Shown here piece after piece: positions 1-12,220 of a DNA stretch of 64,000 nt (position 1 is the first letter of the stretch; every line of letters starts with the position of its first letter). The position numbers were made by a program, and so were the translations under genes. The DNA is from Alligator mississippiensis (Eukaryota > Chordata > Crocodylia > Alligatoridae). The notes beneath the pieces are model-generated. The model ran no database searches. It saw only the letters and a list, made by a program, of their open reading frames with translations, and was not told the origin of the DNA. Where the stretch lies: contig NC_081837.1 of assembly GCF_030867095.1 (NCBI RefSeq), forward strand, positions 19,700,001-19,764,000, read 5' to 3'.

Positions 1-660
1 CTGCCAGCTTGCCGCTGGTGCCCCCCACCTTGGCCTTGCCCTTGCCCTTGCCCTTGCCCTTGGGGGTTGGGGGGGGCTGTAGCTGTAGCTGCTCCTGCTG
101 TTTTTTTTGTTTGTTTGTTTGTTTGGATTGTAGTTGCTGTCCCCAGACCCCAGCACACCCCAGAATACCCCAGCACCGGTGGAGGCGTTTTGAGTACCCC
201 AGCGCACCCGAGCACAGACCCTGCACACCTGCTCCCCTCCCCTCCCCAGTGCACTGGAGACTGTTGTATTGTTTGGTTTTTGTTTTCGGAGCAACCCAGG
301 AGCACCCCTCTGTGACATGGAGCAAGGACTGTGCAGCCAGCCCGGAGGTACACGAGCACCCCGCCTCCGGGGTGTAGTTTTGAAGTTTTGTGGGGCCGCC
401 AGTAGGCTGTTTTTGATGGGTTTCCTATTGGTTTCCTATTGTTTGCCTACGGTTTGGCTAGTGCTTGGCGGCTGGGCTGCCTTTTGTCCCCTCCCCTGCC
501 CTCCCCCCGGGTGTCTTCCTATTGTGTGCGTCCTGTGGTCCACTCCCCGCTACCAGTGTTTTGTTTCGGCCGAGTAGGCCAGCGGCATGCGTGCCCCCCC
601 CTCATGTGACCCTGTGTCCCGGCCGTCCTGCCCCTGTGGTCCTCTCCTGCACGATGCAGC

Positions 661-2441
661 ATGGAGGAGGGGGCCTGTAGCTACGCAGAGGCGGCCGCTG
701 GCCGCGCAGTGGGGCCGGGCCCGGGGCCAGGTGGCAGCACCTCCACCGCCTCAGCATCTTCCATCCCGGGTGGGGGGGCCCCCTTCCCAGCACTCACCCG
801 CAAAAATGGGGTGAGATGCTGGCTACCTGAGAGGGAAGGGGCCACGTTTGAGCCATATGTGCGGGCCCTAGCTCAGGTAGTGGGGGCCCCGAAAATTGTG
901 GCGGCCTCCAGGTTCCATGGCAAGGGAGTGTTCTTCCTTGCCACGGAGGCTGCTGCCCAGAAGGCGGTGGAAAGGGGGCTCGTGGTGGACGGGGAGTATG
1001 TCCCCCTTGAGCCCCTAGAAGAGCCAGGGACCAGGGTGGTCCTCAGCTCAGTGCCCCCGTACCTCCCAAACTGGGCCCTCCTGCCCCATCTCTCCTCACT
1101 GGGGAAAGTCATCTCCCCACTGGTCCCTCTGCCCTTGGGGTGCCAGGACCCCAGCCTCCAGCACGTGTGCTCCTTCTGGCGGCAGGTGATGATTCAGCCG
1201 GCAGCGGGGGCATGGCCGGGGGTGGAGGGGTCCCTGCAGGTTATCTTTGGGGGGGTCCCGCACCGCGTTTTCTTCACGGTGGGGGACCTGCGGTGCTACA
1301 AATGCCGCGGGGTAGGGCACCTCCACCACGAGTGCCCCTACGGGCAAGCGCGGCAGGCACCGCGGGCCCCCGCCAGTGGAGGGGGTGCCCCTGCCACCAG
1401 CACCCCCGGCCCTAGCAGCAGCCCCCCAGCAGCAGAGCCCCCCACGGCCATGGCCACAGTCACTGGGGCGCAGGGACCAGGAGACGGGGAGGGGCAGGTA
1501 GGCCCAGAGCCGGGCTCAGCCCCGGCCTCAGCCCCAGGCCCAACCCCTGCCCAAGCCTCCACCTCAGGCAGCCCTGCTGGCCGTGCTGAGGATCACCCAC
1601 TGGGTGAGCGGGTGGAGCCCCCCCCATCGTGGCGGGCACAGAAAAGAAAGGCCCCGGAGCAGCTCGACCACTCCCTAGAGAAGGGCCCCCCGGCCATCTC
1701 CAAGGAGGGGGAGGGGGCTGATCCATGAGAGCCCCCACCAGCCAGCAGAGCTGCTCCAGAGGACCACCCCTCCGGAGAAAATCCGCGTCATCCCGGCGGA
1801 GGAGGCCCCAGAACCAGAACCAGCGGAGAAGCCCATGCTAGAGGAGCCCCCTGAGCCTGCCACCACCGAGGTAGGGCCCTCCCCAACATCGGCATCCCCC
1901 AGCGAAGGGACGCTGGGGCTCACCCCAGTGAGCTCCGGCACGGGTCCCGAGGGGGAGGCCCCCTCTGCCCCCGCCCCTGTGGCACCTAGTGGGGAGGAAG
2001 GGCAAGGGCCAAGCTTCCCCCCCTCCCAAGCTCCCCTGTGAAGGGGCTGCAGATCTCCCTCGCCCCAAGTTGGAGGCCCAAGTGGGCCGAGAGGTCCAGA
2101 TGGAGGCCGAGGAAGCCTCTGCCAGGCCATCGGCAGAGGCGCAACAAGCCAGCCAGCCAGGCCCCACTGGACCCGACCAGGCTGAGGATGCAGGGGGGTC
2201 AGCACGCAGCGTTGAGCCTGCAACCCCCCTAGCCCCGGCGGTCCCCAGGGATAAGCTGATAGCCTTCCTGGAGCGGGAAAGCACCTGGTGCGCTCCGGCC
2301 CGGGTGCAGCTGGCCCTGGACTGCTGGGGTGACTCTGGCAGCATCCTCGAGGCCACGAGGGCACTGGTAAAGGAGGATAAGGGGCCAAACAGGTGCAACG
2401 CCAGGGTGTACAACCGGGCCCGGTCCATGTATGACGCCTGA
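661..2441 (+). pseudogene. L1-Tx1 ORF1 (nucleic-acid-binding, CCHC), frameshifted
   Basis: ORF1 of a LINE binds element RNA and accompanies it in the ribonucleoprotein. The first 355 codons (661-1728) are open and contain one zinc knuckle, C-x2-C-x4-H-x4-C (CYKCRGVGHLHHEC), near residues 212-225 (about 1294-1335). A long Pro/Ala/Gly-rich tail follows. Coding character continues after 1728 in other frames: an acidic Pro-rich stretch at 1835-2041, then 1989-2441, which ends in a compact module (DKLIAFLERES to RSMYDA) resembling the C-terminus of Tx1 ORF1 proteins. At least two frameshifts therefore break it. The start at 661 is simply the first ATG of the open frame. Confidence 0.6.
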
Positions 2442-2528
2442 CGGTGTACGGGCGGGGGGCCGGGTACCGGCTGGGCATTGCCCTGCGCGAGCCCCCGGCC
2501 GAGTCATCGGAGCCCCCTCCTGCCAGCC

Positions 2529-4385
2529 ATGATGTTGCTTAACATCGCGACCCTCAATGTCCGTGGCTGCAGGCAGGGTCTCCGGAGGAGCCAGGTGTTC
2601 TCCTTCCTTCGGGAAAGGGCCTACTCGGTGGTGTTCCTCCAGAAGACCCGGACAACTCCGGCCGACGCTGCCACCTGGCGGCTGGAGTGGGGAGACAGGG
2701 TCTTCTTCAGTCACCTGTCGGCCACCTCTTGCAGGGTGGCCACCCTGTTCTCCCTGAGCCTGCAGCCGGAGATCTTGGAGGACGTTGAGGCGGTGCCAGG
2801 CCACCTGCTCCATGTCCGGGCCCGAGTGGCAGGGACGGTAGTGAACTTTGTGAACGTGTACGGCCCCGTCCTGGACCCAGACGCGGCGGATTTTTTCCGC
2901 CAGGCGGCCGACTACATGGGCACCTTGAGCCCTCATGAGAGCCTGGTCTTAGGCAGGGACTTCGTCACCCACGAGGAACAGAACCGCTCGCGTAGGCAAC
3001 GGTGCCAGGCCGCCGCGGACGCCCTCAGGGGGATCCTAGAGGAGCACTCCCTGGTAGACGCCTGGCGAGTCTGTCACCCCGACGGCCCCCCAGCCCCCAC
3101 GTACGTGCGGGTGGGGGGGGAAGCAGGCAAGCCACTCCCATTTGGACCGGATTTACATCTCGCCCTGTGTTGATGCCTGAGCCGTGTCCTTCAGAATGAG
3201 GCCGGCCCCCTTCAGCCATCACCATCTGGTGTGCGCCCGGGTTGCGTCTGGCCCCAGGCAGCGGGGGTCGGCCTACTGGCACTTTAACAACAGCCTACTG
3301 GAGGACCCGAGCTTCAGAGCAGCCTTCTGGGAGTTCTGGTTGGCCTGGCGCGGGCAGCGGCAGTCTTTCCCCTTGGCTCAGGGATGGTGGGACGGGGCGG
3401 AAGGTGCGCATCTGGCTGTTTTGCCGCAGCTACACCTGGGGGCACACGTGGGAGCGGGAGGCGGCCATAGAGTGGCTCGAGCAGGAAGTGTTGGAGCTGG
3501 AGAGGCGCCTGGTCACTGACCCGCGGAATCCGTCCCTCTGCGGAGAGTGCAGGGAGAGGCAGGAGGAGCCGAGAGCCCTGGAGGACCACCACGCCCACGG
3601 TGCGTTCGTCTGTGCATAAGTCCACCTCCTGCGGGAGATGGACCATGGCTCCCGCTTCTATTGCCTGGAGAAGCAGAGGAGGGCCAAAAAGTACATCACT
3701 TGCCTGTTGGCGGATGGTGGTACCCCCCTCTCAGCCCCGGGAGAGCTGCGAGATTGCGCGAGGGCCTTCTACAGAAGGCTCTTTTCTCGGGAGCCGACCG
3801 AGGCCGCAGCCTGTAGCGCACTCTGGGAGGAACTGCCGCAGGTGTGTGCGGGCGACCGTGACTGGCTGGAGGCCCCTCCCCTTGGCCGAGCTCACGCTTG
3901 CCCTCCGTCTCATGCCCGGCAGCGAAGCGCCGGGGCAGGACGGGCTCACCACAGAGTACTACCGGGCCTTCTGGGATGTGCTCGACCCGGACCTTGCTGC
4001 GGTCTGGGCCAAGGCCGAGGATTGCAGGGAGCTCCCCCTGTCATGCAGGAGGGCAGTTTTGACTCTCCTGCTGAAGAAGGGGGACCTCCGTGACCTGAGG
4101 AACTGGTATCCCGTGTCCCTCCTCTGCATGGACTACAAGGTGGTGGTGAAGGCTGTCTCGCTGTGCCTGGGGTCCGTGCTGGCGGACGTGATCCATCCAG
4201 AGTAGACGTACATGGTGCAAGGTCGCTCCATCTTCGACAACCTGTACCTGGTGTGGGACCTCCTGGAGCTGGCGCGTCGGGAGGGCCTGTTGGTCGGCCT
4301 GCTCTCCCTCGATCAGGAGAAGGCGTTCAACAGGATGGACCACAGGTATCTCCCGAGGCACCTGGGGGCAAGGGGAACTGGGGGA
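2529..4385 (+). pseudogene. L1-Tx1 ORF2: AP endonuclease plus truncated reverse transcriptase
   Basis: ORF2 of L1-type elements nicks target DNA and reverse transcribes the element RNA. Reading begins MMLLNIATLNVRG, the usual endonuclease opening, placed here at 2529 rather than at the upstream in-frame ATG at 2478. Endonuclease motifs are present but altered: FLQKTRT where the family has a catalytic Glu (FLQET), GRDF in place of GGDF, and SHHHLV for SDHHLV near 3216. Coding then moves between frames (3184-3519, 3242-3619, 3600-4205, 4212-4403). RT parts include a stretch near 4085-4160 (GDLRDLRNWYPVSLL) and motif A, LDQEKAFNRMDH, near 4310-4345. No YxDD motif exists; the copy ends about 4385. 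Confidence 0.65.
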
Positions 4386-5150
4386 GTGTTGGGGTGGTGG
4401 TGACAGATGGAGGCTAAAGCCGGGGGGGGGCGCTTTTTGGAGGCTTAAGCCCCTGGTGGTTGTGCGGGTGCTGTGTCTGCACCCTCCATACTTGATCGGG
4501 AGTGAAACTCTGGGCGGCAGGAATTCCAGACACCAGGTCAACCCAATGCATTGCTATGGGGACTTCCAGGCACTGCTTTGACCAAGCTGAATGAAGTCCT
4601 CTTCAGGTGCCAACAGAGTCTGGAACTGTTGATCAGGGTCTTTGCCATCAAGGAGCTGTTACTTATTGTCTTTTCATGGTCAGTCACTGATCGAACCTTC
4701 GCACCCAAGAGATGGAGGCTGGTGTAATGTAATAATGTTGAGTGCATCTGAGAGCTGGGGGCCAGCTCAGGGTGCTTGTGTACGTGCAAGACCTACTTGT
4801 ATTGAGATTTGCTTGTTTGTGTCTCCCATAGGGAAAGATAGAGGGCAGCCTGTCATTCTCCTACGGAGACAGCAGAGAGTGATGGCTGAAGCACCCAGGA
4901 AGATGATAGCTGACTTTGAAAGTAGTTCCTGTTATTGTTAATTAATTGGCTGTTATTATCATCACTCTTGCCTTGTTGCTTTGTTGGTTGTCCCTTGTTA
5001 ATCAATATCCCTTCCCCTTTGAACGTGTAGAAGTTTTGTCTGGGAACCTAACCAACAGAGTATACCAAGGGTCTGATAGATGGCCCACGCCAGCCTGCTC
5101 CAATTCTAAATGTAACTGTTGATTAATCCAGTTGGGACCCAGTTGCTCTG
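4386..5150. other. Unassigned interval
   Basis: No reading frame or repeat that I recognise. A G-run occurs at 4421-4430. Toward the right end weak coding character begins that merges into the retroviral remnant, so part may be decayed retroviral RT. Confidence 0.3.
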
Positions 5151-6771
5151 ATTGCAGATCTAGCCACATGATGAAGCAATAACAGATGGTGATGACACCT
5201 GGTTCGCTGATGGCTCCACCTATTGTGAGAGTGGTTAGCAATACACAGGGTACACGTCTGTCTATGAATACGGGCATGAGAAATGGACCGAGTTATTTGC
5301 AGAAGTTCCACTCCCCACTCGGCTCAGGTGACCGAGCTTGTACCTGGTGTATGTGCAATTGAGAACACTCCTCCTTATCAATTTTCTCTGACAGTGACTG
5401 GATAGTACATGCAATGATAGACTGGGTTCTGGTACGGAGAAGAAGAAAGCTCAGAACATCAGATGTCAAACTGATAATACGCCTGCAGACGTTGCAATAT
5501 GCATGGACATTACCCAGCTTGATGGTTTGGCTTATTGCTGTGGCAAAGTAAAGGCACACAGCTGTGGCACAAGTCAACCTTTAATAACTGTGACCATGAA
5601 GCTGCCAAGAAAGATGCCAAAAATAGATCTGAGTGATAGCTGCCAAAACCAGAGAAGATTTACCGTGTCCAAATTATGCCAAGAGTTCTCAATTCTATCA
5701 ATCTGCTTGGCTTACAGGATCAAGATTTGTCTATTGCCAAACTGGTAGAACAGGGAAATCATGAACAATGATGTATTTGGCAAGAACTCTGTTGTCTAGT
5801 TCTTGCCATGAAAGGAGAAGACACACCAGTTTGGCAGTCCCGGATATAGTTAGGGCTGAACTAATAGCATTAGCGCATGAAGGAGGATGCCCAGGAATTA
5901 ACAAGACTGTATCACATATCAAGGCAGCTGGATGATGGCCAACCATGAGCAAGGTAGTAAGAATTATGTTCACAGTTATCTTCCACGTGCAGCGAGTAAT
6001 CCAGATCATCATATCATCAAAGGGATGTTGAGGAATCAAACAACTGTGGGTTCATGGATACACTTGCAAATAGATTTTATTGGACCTTTTACCAAGGACA
6101 GCCCAATGAAATTAATACTCCTTCGTCATAATAGATCATTTGGCTACAAGAATGGAGGTATTTCCTATGAGGAATAACATGGCGCTCACAGCATGTACAA
6201 CAGTAGAAGTGCTGGTAGAGCAGATATTTTCATGCTGGGGAACACCACAGGTAAAATCGATTCTGATCAAGGACCGTATTTCACATCAGCTGTGACTCAA
6301 GGACTCTGTCACACTTTTAACATACGGCAGAGATTTTACACAGCCACAAAGTTCAGGGATTGTGGAACGAGCAAACCAAATTGCCTTAAGGTTACTAATT
6401 CAAGGGGAAGATTGAAACCAGAAGCTTCCACTAGTTCTAACAGCCCTGCAAGGCACTGCAGCACTGCGCGGTATAACGCCTTACAAGGCAACGACAAGAA
6501 AAAGGACAAAGACAAGAAAAATACCGTTGCTGGAGCTGTGGTGGTTGCAGAGTCATCTTCCTACTGATTTGCAGCCCTGCGTAATCACGGATGCATGGAT
6601 CCAGAAATTATTGAACACAATCAAGGACATTAATTTGCACGTTGCAAGAACCTTGGGGCTAACAAGAGGTGAATGGACTATCAACAGCAGCACTTTTATC
6701 ATCTTGCAAATCCCACTGACTGGAAGCTGGAAGATCATGCTATGTATCAGGCAATGTTTAAAAAAGCACAC
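5150..6771 (+). pseudogene. Decayed endogenous retroviral pol (RNase H-integrase)
   Basis: Retroviral pol fragments scattered over several frames. Near 5205-5230 a frame reads ADGSTYCESG, resembling the first RNase H motif. From 5870 the text resembles an integrase: a His-bearing start (HEGGCPGINKTVSHI), then IDFIGPF near 6070 (first catalytic Asp region), DSDQGPYFTSA near 6262-6295 (second Asp region) and SSGIVERAN near 6355-6380 (Glu region), spread across frames. ITPYKAT near 6475 resembles the segment after the integrase core. Stops and frameshifts are dense, so this copy is old. A solo LTR interrupts it at 6777. Exact retroviral class is not decidable by eye; class I-like is a guess. Confidence 0.55.
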
Positions 6772-6776
6772 CCTGT

Positions 6777-7358
6777 TGTCTCGGACGGCCGGAGCCGACT
6801 CGAGGTGATATACAAATTGCTTGGTCGTTTGGGCGGGCTGGTGAATGGAGAGGCAGACAAAGCGTATTGGTTGCAAAAACTTTACTTACGCTGCTAGTAG
6901 CCGCGACGCAGGTGGTCCGGTCGCTTAAACAACTCTAGGAGCTGCTCCAGCTGGCAAGGCTCAGGCCAGCTAATCTGTCCACAAATTAAGCCGGCAGGGA
7001 AAGGGCACGTCGAAGGATTGCGCTCGGCGACGGGGAGAAGAATCGATAGGTGATCAGTCTATCGATTAGCTCAGCCGCAAGCCAGATATCTTTAGAGGTA
7101 TGCTGCAGCATGCTCGCAGTTCTCCGACTTGGGTGGAAGTCGCACAAAATTTTATACGGCTAACAAGCCAATTGCTAGCCGCCACGTAGGAATAATTTAG
7201 AACTGGCCAATAGTGGGACACACATTTGCATGCGAATGGCGGGAACTCTCTTGCACCGGGGTTTTCTGTTGCAGCAGAAAACTTTTGCTGTGCAAGAGAC
7301 TCTCATGTGGCGGGAAAATTCCATTGTGCCGAGGCACTAAAATCACTGGGTTGTGACA
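6777..7358 (-). repeat. Solo LTR, family A, with 5-bp target duplication CCTGT
   Basis: A 582-bp block begins TGTC and ends TGACA and is flanked by the direct repeat CCTGT at 6772-6776 and 7359-7363. That is the signature of a retroviral-type insertion reduced to a solo LTR. Its right half matches the solo LTR at 60064-60821 (shared GCTAGCCGCCACGTAGG-like block, GCGGGAACTC and a GAGGCAC/GAAGCAC end). Orientation is inferred from the better preserved copy, where an inverted CCAAT and TATAAGAGG read on the minus strand. It sits inside the decayed retrovirus. Confidence 0.8.
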
Positions 7359-7363
7359 CCTGT

Positions 7364-8165
7364 CACCTTTGGGATTAGGCCTGGGGTTGTTGAGGGGGAA
7401 AGTATTCTTAATTAAACCAATGGGGTTCTTAATCCCAATTAAGGGTCCCATGGGGAAAGGGGAAGAGCCTCAACCCTCACTAAGCATAAGCCTGTGGCCC
7501 GGCTCTAGTTAGCAGACTATAATTAACTAGTGAATCAATTAATACAAACCCATAAGATGGTGATATAAGATTTGAAGAGCAATAAAGGGAATTCTAATCT
7601 TGCTGCTGCCGGAGAATGTGTTATCAATGAGAGCTGAAGGATGAAAATGGCTGTCAATACCATCAGAAATCTAGCAAAAGGAAGCCAGTCTGGATCCACT
7701 ATTGTCATTTCCATGCAGTAAGGATCTGAGAGTGTTTTAAATTAGACAGGTTTTGTTGTTTGGAGATTAAATCTTAGGACCATATTGATAGGGGATTTAC
7801 CCATTGATGCTCATCATCTGCCTTATGCTAATGTATCTTTAGATATGAATGTCAGTGAATCAAGTACTGTAAAGTTGACATCTGGAGCTATGGACGCTTA
7901 GTGAAAAACCTAGACTGTTTCATGTCATAATGGCTGTTCCAGACATGGAATTGCACTCTGCACTTTGCCACTAGAGATGATGGTAAAGTCGTTTGCCAGG
8001 ACAACATATACATAGTTTTCGGACAACGAAGCATGCTTATAACCCTGACATTGTACCCTCTCCTGCACCCCCAAAGATTTCTGTTGTCACCATTTTAAAT
8101 GGAGAATTCCTGATCCCATTTTCACTGACAGGAACATCATTTCATTACAAGGGTCTAAATCTTAA
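7364..8165 (+). other. Continuation of decayed retrovirus, possible env remnant
   Basis: No long frame. From 8035 to 8177 an open stretch (PDIVPSPAPPKISVVTILNGEFLIPFSLTG) looks like secreted or envelope-type protein text, and scattered short frames precede it. Lying downstream of pol remains, this could be env, but nothing diagnostic (fusion peptide, CX6CC, membrane anchor) is visible. Confidence 0.25.
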
Positions 8166-8166
8166 A

Positions 8167-8690
8167 TTTGCCTTATGACAGCATGAGGCCTCGTGTTCGA
8201 GGCAGTCCTAGACTATCCCCAGTGCAGTGTAGGAAACCCCTTCCTGACCATGCTGGGGCAGAGCCTTTCTGCTCACCGGATCAGCACCTGCTTCCTCTCA
8301 ACAGTGTGGCCAGTGCGTGCACATTTCCAGCCTTGTGTCCGAGGGCCGGGGAGGCCAGAGGACAACATGGTGCAGCATAGGGGTGCATCTAGTATATGAT
8401 ACCACATACCCAAAGCCCAGATACCCTCCAAGAACATGAAGATAACAGCTCCTACATATTCTCAATACCATGCAGCAATGCTCACACAGAACAGGTTTTT
8501 TCAATGGTGACCACCGATTGGAGACACCAGAGGAACAGGCTGGTAGTGGACAGTGTGAAAGCCGAGCTCCAGATCTGCATTAATTTTTCAGAACAATGCA
8601 AAGACATGTACTTTCACTTCCTGGGGAACAAAAAACTTCTGAATGATGCCAGGAAAGGACAGAAATATCAACAGTAGTAGCTCCTAGAAT
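8167..8690 (+). pseudogene. hAT transposase C-terminal fragment
   Basis: The frame at 8396-8677 reads FSIPCSNAHTEQVFSMVTTDWRHQRNRL and continues with KAELQICINF. This matches the C-terminal dimerisation region of hAT transposases, where a Ser/Ala-x-x-E-x-x-F-S core is followed by RNRL. Overlapping frames at 8168-8399 may be upstream parts of the same gene after frameshifts. No terminal repeats were found around it. It may belong with the hAT fragment at 10130-10730, though the order would then need a rearrangement. Confidence 0.6.
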
Positions 8691-10125
8691 TGAGAGTAAA
8701 CATTTCACATTTTGGTAGTCTTTATAGATGTGGTTCTTATGAATTAGCACTAAATTTATTTTTAAAAAAATCACTATACACTAAAAGCAACAGCCCTCTA
8801 TTCTTAAGGAACCTCAACGGCCACTCTGAGCCGCGTGTGCACAGAAGTGGAGAGCTGCTCTTTAAAATAGCTCTCTCTCGTATATATATTTTCATTGTTG
8901 ATATTGATATTTGAACATTGTTACTAATATTAATTGTTGTATTGTTTATTATTGAATATAGTTGTTCATTACCCCTCCTATTTTGGGTTGTATTATTATT
9001 GCACCAGCTTAGAGTCAGGCGGTAGACCTAGAGCTGATGAGAGCCAGCCCCCATGCATTTATGGTAGGGTCATGTTTTTACTTAGCTTATTTAGCAGGAG
9101 CCACCCTCAACAGCTCCAGTTCCTTTGCCATCTTCTACTTCTCCAACATCGGGGCATCCAGGACCATGTGGCACCTGGCATTCACAACCAGCTGCAGGGC
9201 AGAGCCAGGCTGGTCTGTGATGCTCTCAGTGATAGCAGAGACCCAGACTTGGAGCAAGAAGGGGGCAGAGAAGAAGAGACACAGGGACATGAGGACTCCA
9301 GTAGTGAGAAGGGGTCAGACCTATTCCTGGCTGTCACTGACTTTGTATATGCCCTTGGGAAAGTCACTTACCCTGTTTCTTGGTGTCTGCACATCTCCAC
9401 TGAGCACAGAAGGGAGAGCAGGGCATGGACCAGGGGCGGGCACTAGCGCACAGTCTCGGCCTGCAGGTGGGCAGCCCTGATCCAACTAGGACTGAAGGGA
9501 CTGTAGCCCTCACTAGTGAGTGGCCCCTCTGCAATGGGCTGGGAGGTCACAGAGTCCAGCTCCTGGCAGTTGCGTGGACCACACAATCACCACAGGGCCC
9601 CGGCCGAGAGCCAAAGCACTGGGCTGAGGAGAGTTGGCCCCCAGCTTCCCTCTGCACCTGAGCCCGCCACAGTAGTGCTGCACGTGCCCTCCAAGGTCCG
9701 TGCCCTGCTTGCTCTAGTTAAGCCCATCCTTGAGTCCTATGGAAGCAGGTGCAACAGTGACCTGCCTTTCAGGGGACAGCACTCGGAGCCTTGGGGCAAA
9801 GGGGCAGCAGGAGGAGGAAGAGCCTGGAGCTTGGATCCTGCTGGGCAACCTACAACAGGGTTTATGGGATCCCTGGCATGACCCATGAGGAGTCGGCAGA
9901 GATGAACACAGGAAATGCCCAGCCTCAACTAGTGCAGACAGTAGCAAACGGTGCTAGACTGTTAGGCCTGCAAGAAGAGAATCAGAACTCCAGAGCCAAA
10001 GCAGCATTCACCAGCGGTCATCCCAGCGCAGCTCTCCCATCATCCATCCTGGGGTCAGTGCTGAGCCCTGTCATTTGGCTACAATGGGATTTGTGGATGC
10101 TTTTGCAAGCCCTAATATACTTTTG
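8691..10125. other. Unassigned interval
   Basis: AT-rich at 8700-9000, then mixed composition. Short open frames at 9037-9480 and 9516-9881 show no domain or composition signal and I treat them as chance. No repeat family recognised. Confidence 0.3.
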
Positions 10126-10129
10126 GAAA

Positions 10130-10730
10130 AAGACCACGCAAAGCTACAGGAATTCATTTGACACAATGTACAAAATGTCGATTGCTTGCCAAGTGCAAAT
10201 AAGCTAGGACAGGGCTACCTTTCAAAGGTTTTTGCTACAAATTTTGAGGAGATAAAGTCTCTAATTAACTCATGTAAATCTTTGGCCATTACATCTGATG
10301 AGTCCACCAGTGAGCAAGACAACTATCATGTACCGCATGTTTTGTATTTCTTTTTGTATTTCTTTTGTATATGTTTTGTATTTGATTTGTATTTCTGATC
10401 AGGTTGAAGATGGAGACAGGAAAGTTAACTAGTGCTCTCCCAACTGCCTTTACATGAACGCTGCCAACTACACTACAGTTTATCAAGTGATAATTAAAAG
10501 CGTTTCAAAATACGGTGCAGATTTCAACCGAGGGTCTGCTTTCGTTAGCGACAATGGAACTTTTACATCATGAAACCTTTCAAATCTGCTTCCAGGTGTA
10601 ATGCCAAATGCTAATCAAGTTACATACAATGTACACATTTCTTGTGTCAGTTAGCTGTGGAGAAGCGAGCCTGGTAAAGTTGATAACCAGCCAGCCGCAA
10701 ACTTCTATTCAGGCAACTACTGCAAATGCG
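10130..10730 (+). pseudogene. hAT transposase internal fragment
   Basis: Protein-like text spans several frames. One frame at 10186-10330 reads YLSKVFATNFEEIKSLI and then SCKSLAITSDESTS, the hAT catalytic-domain start, where the first Asp follows a Thr/Ser-rich turn. After an inserted TTTGTATTTC-type repeat, coding resumes: NYTTVYQVIIKSVSKYGAD and then FVSDNGTF near 10545, which resembles the second catalytic Asp region (V-x-D-N-A/G). Stops separate the parts. It is a fossil; no ends are visible. Confidence 0.55.
10336..10400 (+). repeat. TTTGTATTTC-type simple repeat inside hAT fragment
   Basis: Repeated units of TTTGTATTTCTTT and variants interrupt the hAT reading frame; likely local expansion. 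Confidence 0.6.
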
Positions 10731-11995
10731 ACTGAAACGACTGAAATCAGTGGTGGCTGCATGTGAGCATGGAGTACCCACCAGCACACAGGGGTCTCTC
10801 TAGTGCTCTCCTCTAGGCCCAGAGATGCTGAGACCAGAGTGGGTAGTTTCAGACACCACTCGGGCACCACAGGCCCATCCTGTACCATTTTCTGTGTAAC
10901 AGACTGCCAATGTGGGCTCACCGGATAGGCTTGAAATACTTGTCCTGGGCTAGAAAGTGCCGGTGAACTCTGAGCCACCCCAGGGCTGGAGTAGGGGAGC
11001 CCTGCCCCGTGGAAAAGGAGAAGCCAACTGAAAGAAGGGGTTTTCAATCAGCAGCAGAGGGAGCCGCGGCCTGGGCTTGGGGCAGAGAGCTGAGACCCAG
11101 AGACTAGGGGTGGCAGTCAGCCCCCCACTCTGCTGTGGAGAAGCAGTGGCCAGGAGCATAGATGGCATCCTTATCCAGAGCAGGGAGCTGGGGTGGTGAG
11201 TTTAGGAAACCCTTTACCTATGCGGGGGAAGCAGGACCGCAGGAGGCAAGGCATTGGGATCCTGAGGCATGGCAGAGCGCTAGGACAAGAGTCCTCAGGA
11301 GTTCGGGGCGCAGGCCAGTGCTTGGAACAGGAATGGTGAGCTGCGAGGCGTGTGGGGTGCCTGGCCAGTCATCTGGAGCAGGGGGTTAGAGCAGTGACCC
11401 CTGGGAGCTGCCTGTGCTGCTGACCCTCTGCCACAGACTGCCCCAGAGGGGACTCAGTCATGTCCCTTATTCTGCAGCTGATTGACATCAGATGGAGTCC
11501 CTGAGCTTTGTGCTTAGGGCATGCCAATTGCTGCAGGAGCCTACTCTGTTGCTTGCCTTTTTGGTTGCCACGGAGGGTCACCCTTTAGCCTCTTTGTGGG
11601 GGTTGATACAAGTTGATTGCTGAAGACCAGAAGAGCTTACACTGTTGCAGTCTGTCGCTTATTGGGAAGCCTGTTGGAGCTGCTGGAAACGAGCACCCTG
11701 CTTCCTTGCTGTAGCATCTCAGCAGTGGCTGAAAGCTGGCAGTTACCCTACCTGGGCTTCCTGAGTCAAGGGCTGACTAATGCATTCTGGTTTGTTTTGC
11801 CATTTAAGTTCACTTGTAAATAACCTTTCCTATTATTCTTGGTTTGCAAATAAAGTGTAAATAGTTAAATCAGTTAAGTGTTAGACCTTCTTGGGACCAC
11901 GGGCTGCTCTGTGGGGAGCAGGGGCTGGCTGGCAAGTAAATTGGTGCTGGCCAGAAGCCCTGCCCCACTCTCACCACACCATCCCTGATATTTGG
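10731..11995. other. Unassigned interval
   Basis: No domain-bearing frame. An AATAAA lies near 11849 after an AT-rich stretch, which could be the 3' end of some decayed transcript or element, but nothing upstream supports a gene. Confidence 0.3.
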
Positions 11996-12039
11996 GGAGA
12001 GGTGGCAGCTATAGGGCCACCACCCAGCTTACATCTGTT

Positions 12040-12200
12040 TCTGGTACTCCACGATGCGTTGGTCAGGCAGCCTATCCTGCTCCAGCTGCTGCTCCCTGTA
12101 CCTCTGCATTTCCTTGTTGGTACGCAAGTGCTCCATGTGGACTTTCCTTTCGCGAGGAGCCCAGCAGTGGGGGAAGCAGTTCTGTCTCCATAAGCCAGGT
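12040..12200 (-). pseudogene. Possible Harbinger-type Myb protein, C-terminal coil fragment
   Basis: Read on the minus strand the segment gives charged, coil-forming text (HMEHLRTNKEMQRY and REQQLEQDR), like the C-terminal helix of Myb-like partner proteins encoded by Harbinger transposons. It lies head-to-head with a Harbinger transposase fragment on the plus strand, which is the main support. Only about 40 codons are readable and the DNA-binding domain is absent. Confidence 0.3.
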
Positions 12201-12220
12201 TTTGGCGACTGGAGGAAATC

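Larger units (their letters stand above)
1..4385 (+). mobile_element. L1-Tx1 clade LINE, 3'-truncated
   Basis: A GC-rich leader is followed by an ORF1 with a CCHC knuckle and an ORF2 with an AP-type endonuclease and the start of an RT, the layout of L1-Tx1 clade LINEs. Similarity stops near 4385, after RT motif A, so the rest of RT, the C-terminus and the tail are missing. The left end may lie outside the window. Positions 1-660 look like 5' leader and hold a CCCTTG hexamer run at about 33-62 and a TTTG run near 105-125. Several frameshifts and changed catalytic residues show it is inactive. Clade is assigned by eye from ORF2 wording and ORF1 architecture. Confidence 0.75.
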
